Shown here in pieces: positions 6,087 through 7,341 of a DNA stretch of 7,341 bases. This stretch comes from Candidatus Heimdallarchaeota archaeon (GTDB taxonomy: Archaea > Asgardarchaeota > Heimdallarchaeia > Heimdallarchaeales > Kariarchaeaceae). The stretch covers positions 1 through 7,341 of the forward strand of contig JALUTL010000103.1 in the NCBI GenBank assembly GCA_027016475.1, read 5' to 3'. Position 1 is the first letter of the stretch, and each line of letters begins with the position of its first letter. A program made the position numbers and the translations under genes. The notes under the pieces were generated by a model, which ran no database searches, was not told the DNA's origin, and worked only from the letters and a program-made list of their open reading frames with translations.

Positions 6087-7341
6087 TCACATCCTTCTTT
6101 TTCTATTTTCTTCACTATTGAATGGATACCATTTGATCTTGTGTAAGGGCAAAATTGGCATTACCCAAGTAAGATAATCATACGGGTTGATTTGTAACTG
6201 CCCTTCATAGGTGCAGTTCGATGCAAAATTATTCAATCCAGCGATAAAGCGATATGGCACCTTTTTCTCATTAATCATTGTTGAGAGCCTTTTTGCTTCA
6301 AGACGAATAGGATCAATGCCTGTGTCATTTGCAAGCCCCTCAACAAGAGCCATGAGTAGGCTAAATGCAACCACATCAGCCATTACTAACTGGATGTTTT
6401 TCTTGAGCTGTTTAATGGAGCCAAGAACCTCTTGGAAGTTCAGCGTTTTAAACTGTTTTAGTTTCGTCGTGATAAGTAATTGATGGAAAACTGCAATTGG
6501 TGTCTCAGCAAATGTTGTCTCAATAAAATTGATTATAGAAACATCTTTTGGTTTCAATGCTTCTTTCAAGTACAGGAGGGAAAGTATACGATTTGAGATT
6601 GAAACAGCTACAGGAGTAAACAAAGAATTGCCAATTGGTGTATTCAATATGTTGTGAATTTCGTTGAGTCGTTGTAGAGTTCCAAATTGACTTTCAATGA
6701 GGATGTCAATCGTGTTCAAAGTTGTCTGTTTTTGAAAGTATGATGAAACATAGGAATAGAATTCAATTATAGAGTTGCAATATCTGATTCCGAACTGTGC
6801 CAACAATAATTTCCTCTGAGCCTGTTCAGAAATAAACGACTTATCTTCAAAGTTATTTTTTTTCTTTAACTTTTCATAAATCTTCATAACAACTTTAAGC
6901 CTCTCCTTTACCATATCCACCAGCTCAGCTGGATTGGCATCAAATGTTGTCTTTACTTCATCTTTGAACATGGCGAGGAGAGAATAAACAAATGTCGTGA
7001 AATAAAGCATTGTGGAAACAGCCCTATCAAACAAATGCACTGCCAATTCAACATCAGCGATTTGATCGATGCGATGGTTGATATCCTTGATGATTTTCAA
7101 TAGAAAAGTTGCTTGATCAAAGTAGGCCTTGCTCCAAGATATTAAATCAGAATCAGGCACACATATTGCCTTTTGGAGAACTGAATAGTGGAGATCTGAA
7201 AAACCATCATGAAGGCGATAGACTTGAAGAAAAAATTGATTATCCATCTCTCCAAGATCAATGCTAGAATAGATCTCTTGAGGTTTTGGTAAATCCAACA
7301 ACAAATCTGAAATGGTGTAAACAAAAGCAGTAATGTTATCC
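6087..7341 (-). CDS. Long helical protein of unknown function (5' end outside the window)
   Basis: I do not recognise this protein. A TTG at 7304 could start it, but the same frame stays open through the window edge (DNITAFVYTISDLL lies before it) and no start signal precedes the TTG, so the true start is probably outside. At least 418 residues are encoded. The sequence is almost entirely predicted alpha helix, rich in Leu, Ile, Phe and Lys, with a Lys-rich helix (RLKVVMKIYEKLKKKNNFEDK) about one third of the way in. Hydrophobic stretches such as AVSTMLYFTTFVYSLLAMF and VMADVVAFSLLMALVEGLA could be buried helices; they contain few charges, but a membrane role is not convincing. The C terminus is basic (NRKRRM). 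No catalytic motif is seen. It lies on the same strand as the LRR gene and shares its AT-rich composition. Confidence 0.75.
   Translation of the reverse strand, partial: DNITAFVYTISDLLLDLPKPQEIYSSIDLGEMDNQFFLQVYRLHDGFSDLHYSVLQKAICVPDSDLISWSKAYFDQATFLLKIIKDINHRIDQIADVELAVHLFDRAVSTMLYFTTFVYSLLAMFKDEVKTTFDANPAELVDMVKERLKVVMKIYEKLKKKNNFEDKSFISEQAQRKLLLAQFGIRYCNSIIEFYSYVSSYFQKQTTLNTIDILIESQFGTLQRLNEIHNILNTPIGNSLFTPVAVSISNRILSLLYLKEALKPKDVSIINFIETTFAETPIAVFHQLLITTKLKQFKTLNFQEVLGSIKQLKKNIQLVMADVVAFSLLMALVEGLANDTGIDPIRLEAKRLSTMINEKKVPYRFIAGLNNFASNCTYEGQLQINPYDYLTWVMPILPLHKIKWYPFNSEENRKRRM

Noticed and set aside
1..7341. CRISPR arrays, tRNA or rRNA genes, transposase or insertion sequence ends.
   Set aside because: No regularly spaced repeats, no tRNA T-loop or anticodon-stem pattern, and no transposase motif was seen on either strand by reading. 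A covariance-model scan was not possible.

Overview
The window most likely comes from an archaeon. The promoters look like archaeal TATA elements close to the start codons, starts are often preceded by short or weak ribosome binding sites, and there is a remnant of a GTPBP1-type translational GTPase, a family shared by archaea and eukaryotes. The leucine-rich-repeat gene and that GTPase would suit an Asgard-type lineage, but this is an inference and no marker gene settles it. Overall composition is moderately AT-rich.

Left part (1-2474): a two-gene minus-strand operon encodes a MoxR-family AAA+ ATPase and, 29 bases downstream, a CoxE-like von Willebrand factor A (VWA) protein. Such pairs generally act as ATP-driven remodelling or metal-insertion chaperones. 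No CO dehydrogenase genes or other client are visible. A further gene may begin at the very left edge. The operon diverges from an unrecognised 413-residue plus-strand protein (2475-3716). The 148-base gap between them carries a tightly organised pair of TATA-like elements and a perfect 10-bp inverted repeat, suggesting shared control.

Middle (3717-4433): a complete bacterial-type GTP cyclohydrolase II (RibA), the first step of riboflavin synthesis, with all zinc ligands and catalytic residues, probably on a leaderless transcript.

Right part (4430-7341), all on the minus strand and visibly more AT-rich: ribA converges with a decayed piece of a GTPBP1-like GTPase, of which only the C-terminal EF-Tu-like domain and part of the preceding domain remain. 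A leucine-rich-repeat gene runs out of frame into this remnant and takes its last ~50 codons from it. Upstream of the LRR gene is a small CxxC-containing reading frame that appears broken by one base, and then a long helical protein of unknown function whose start lies outside the window. This part looks like a rearranged, eroding region beside a conserved metabolic gene.

The best candidate for an undescribed system is the MoxR-VWA pair with the divergent 413-residue protein. The best evidence for a genome rearrangement is the LRR/GTPBP1 junction.
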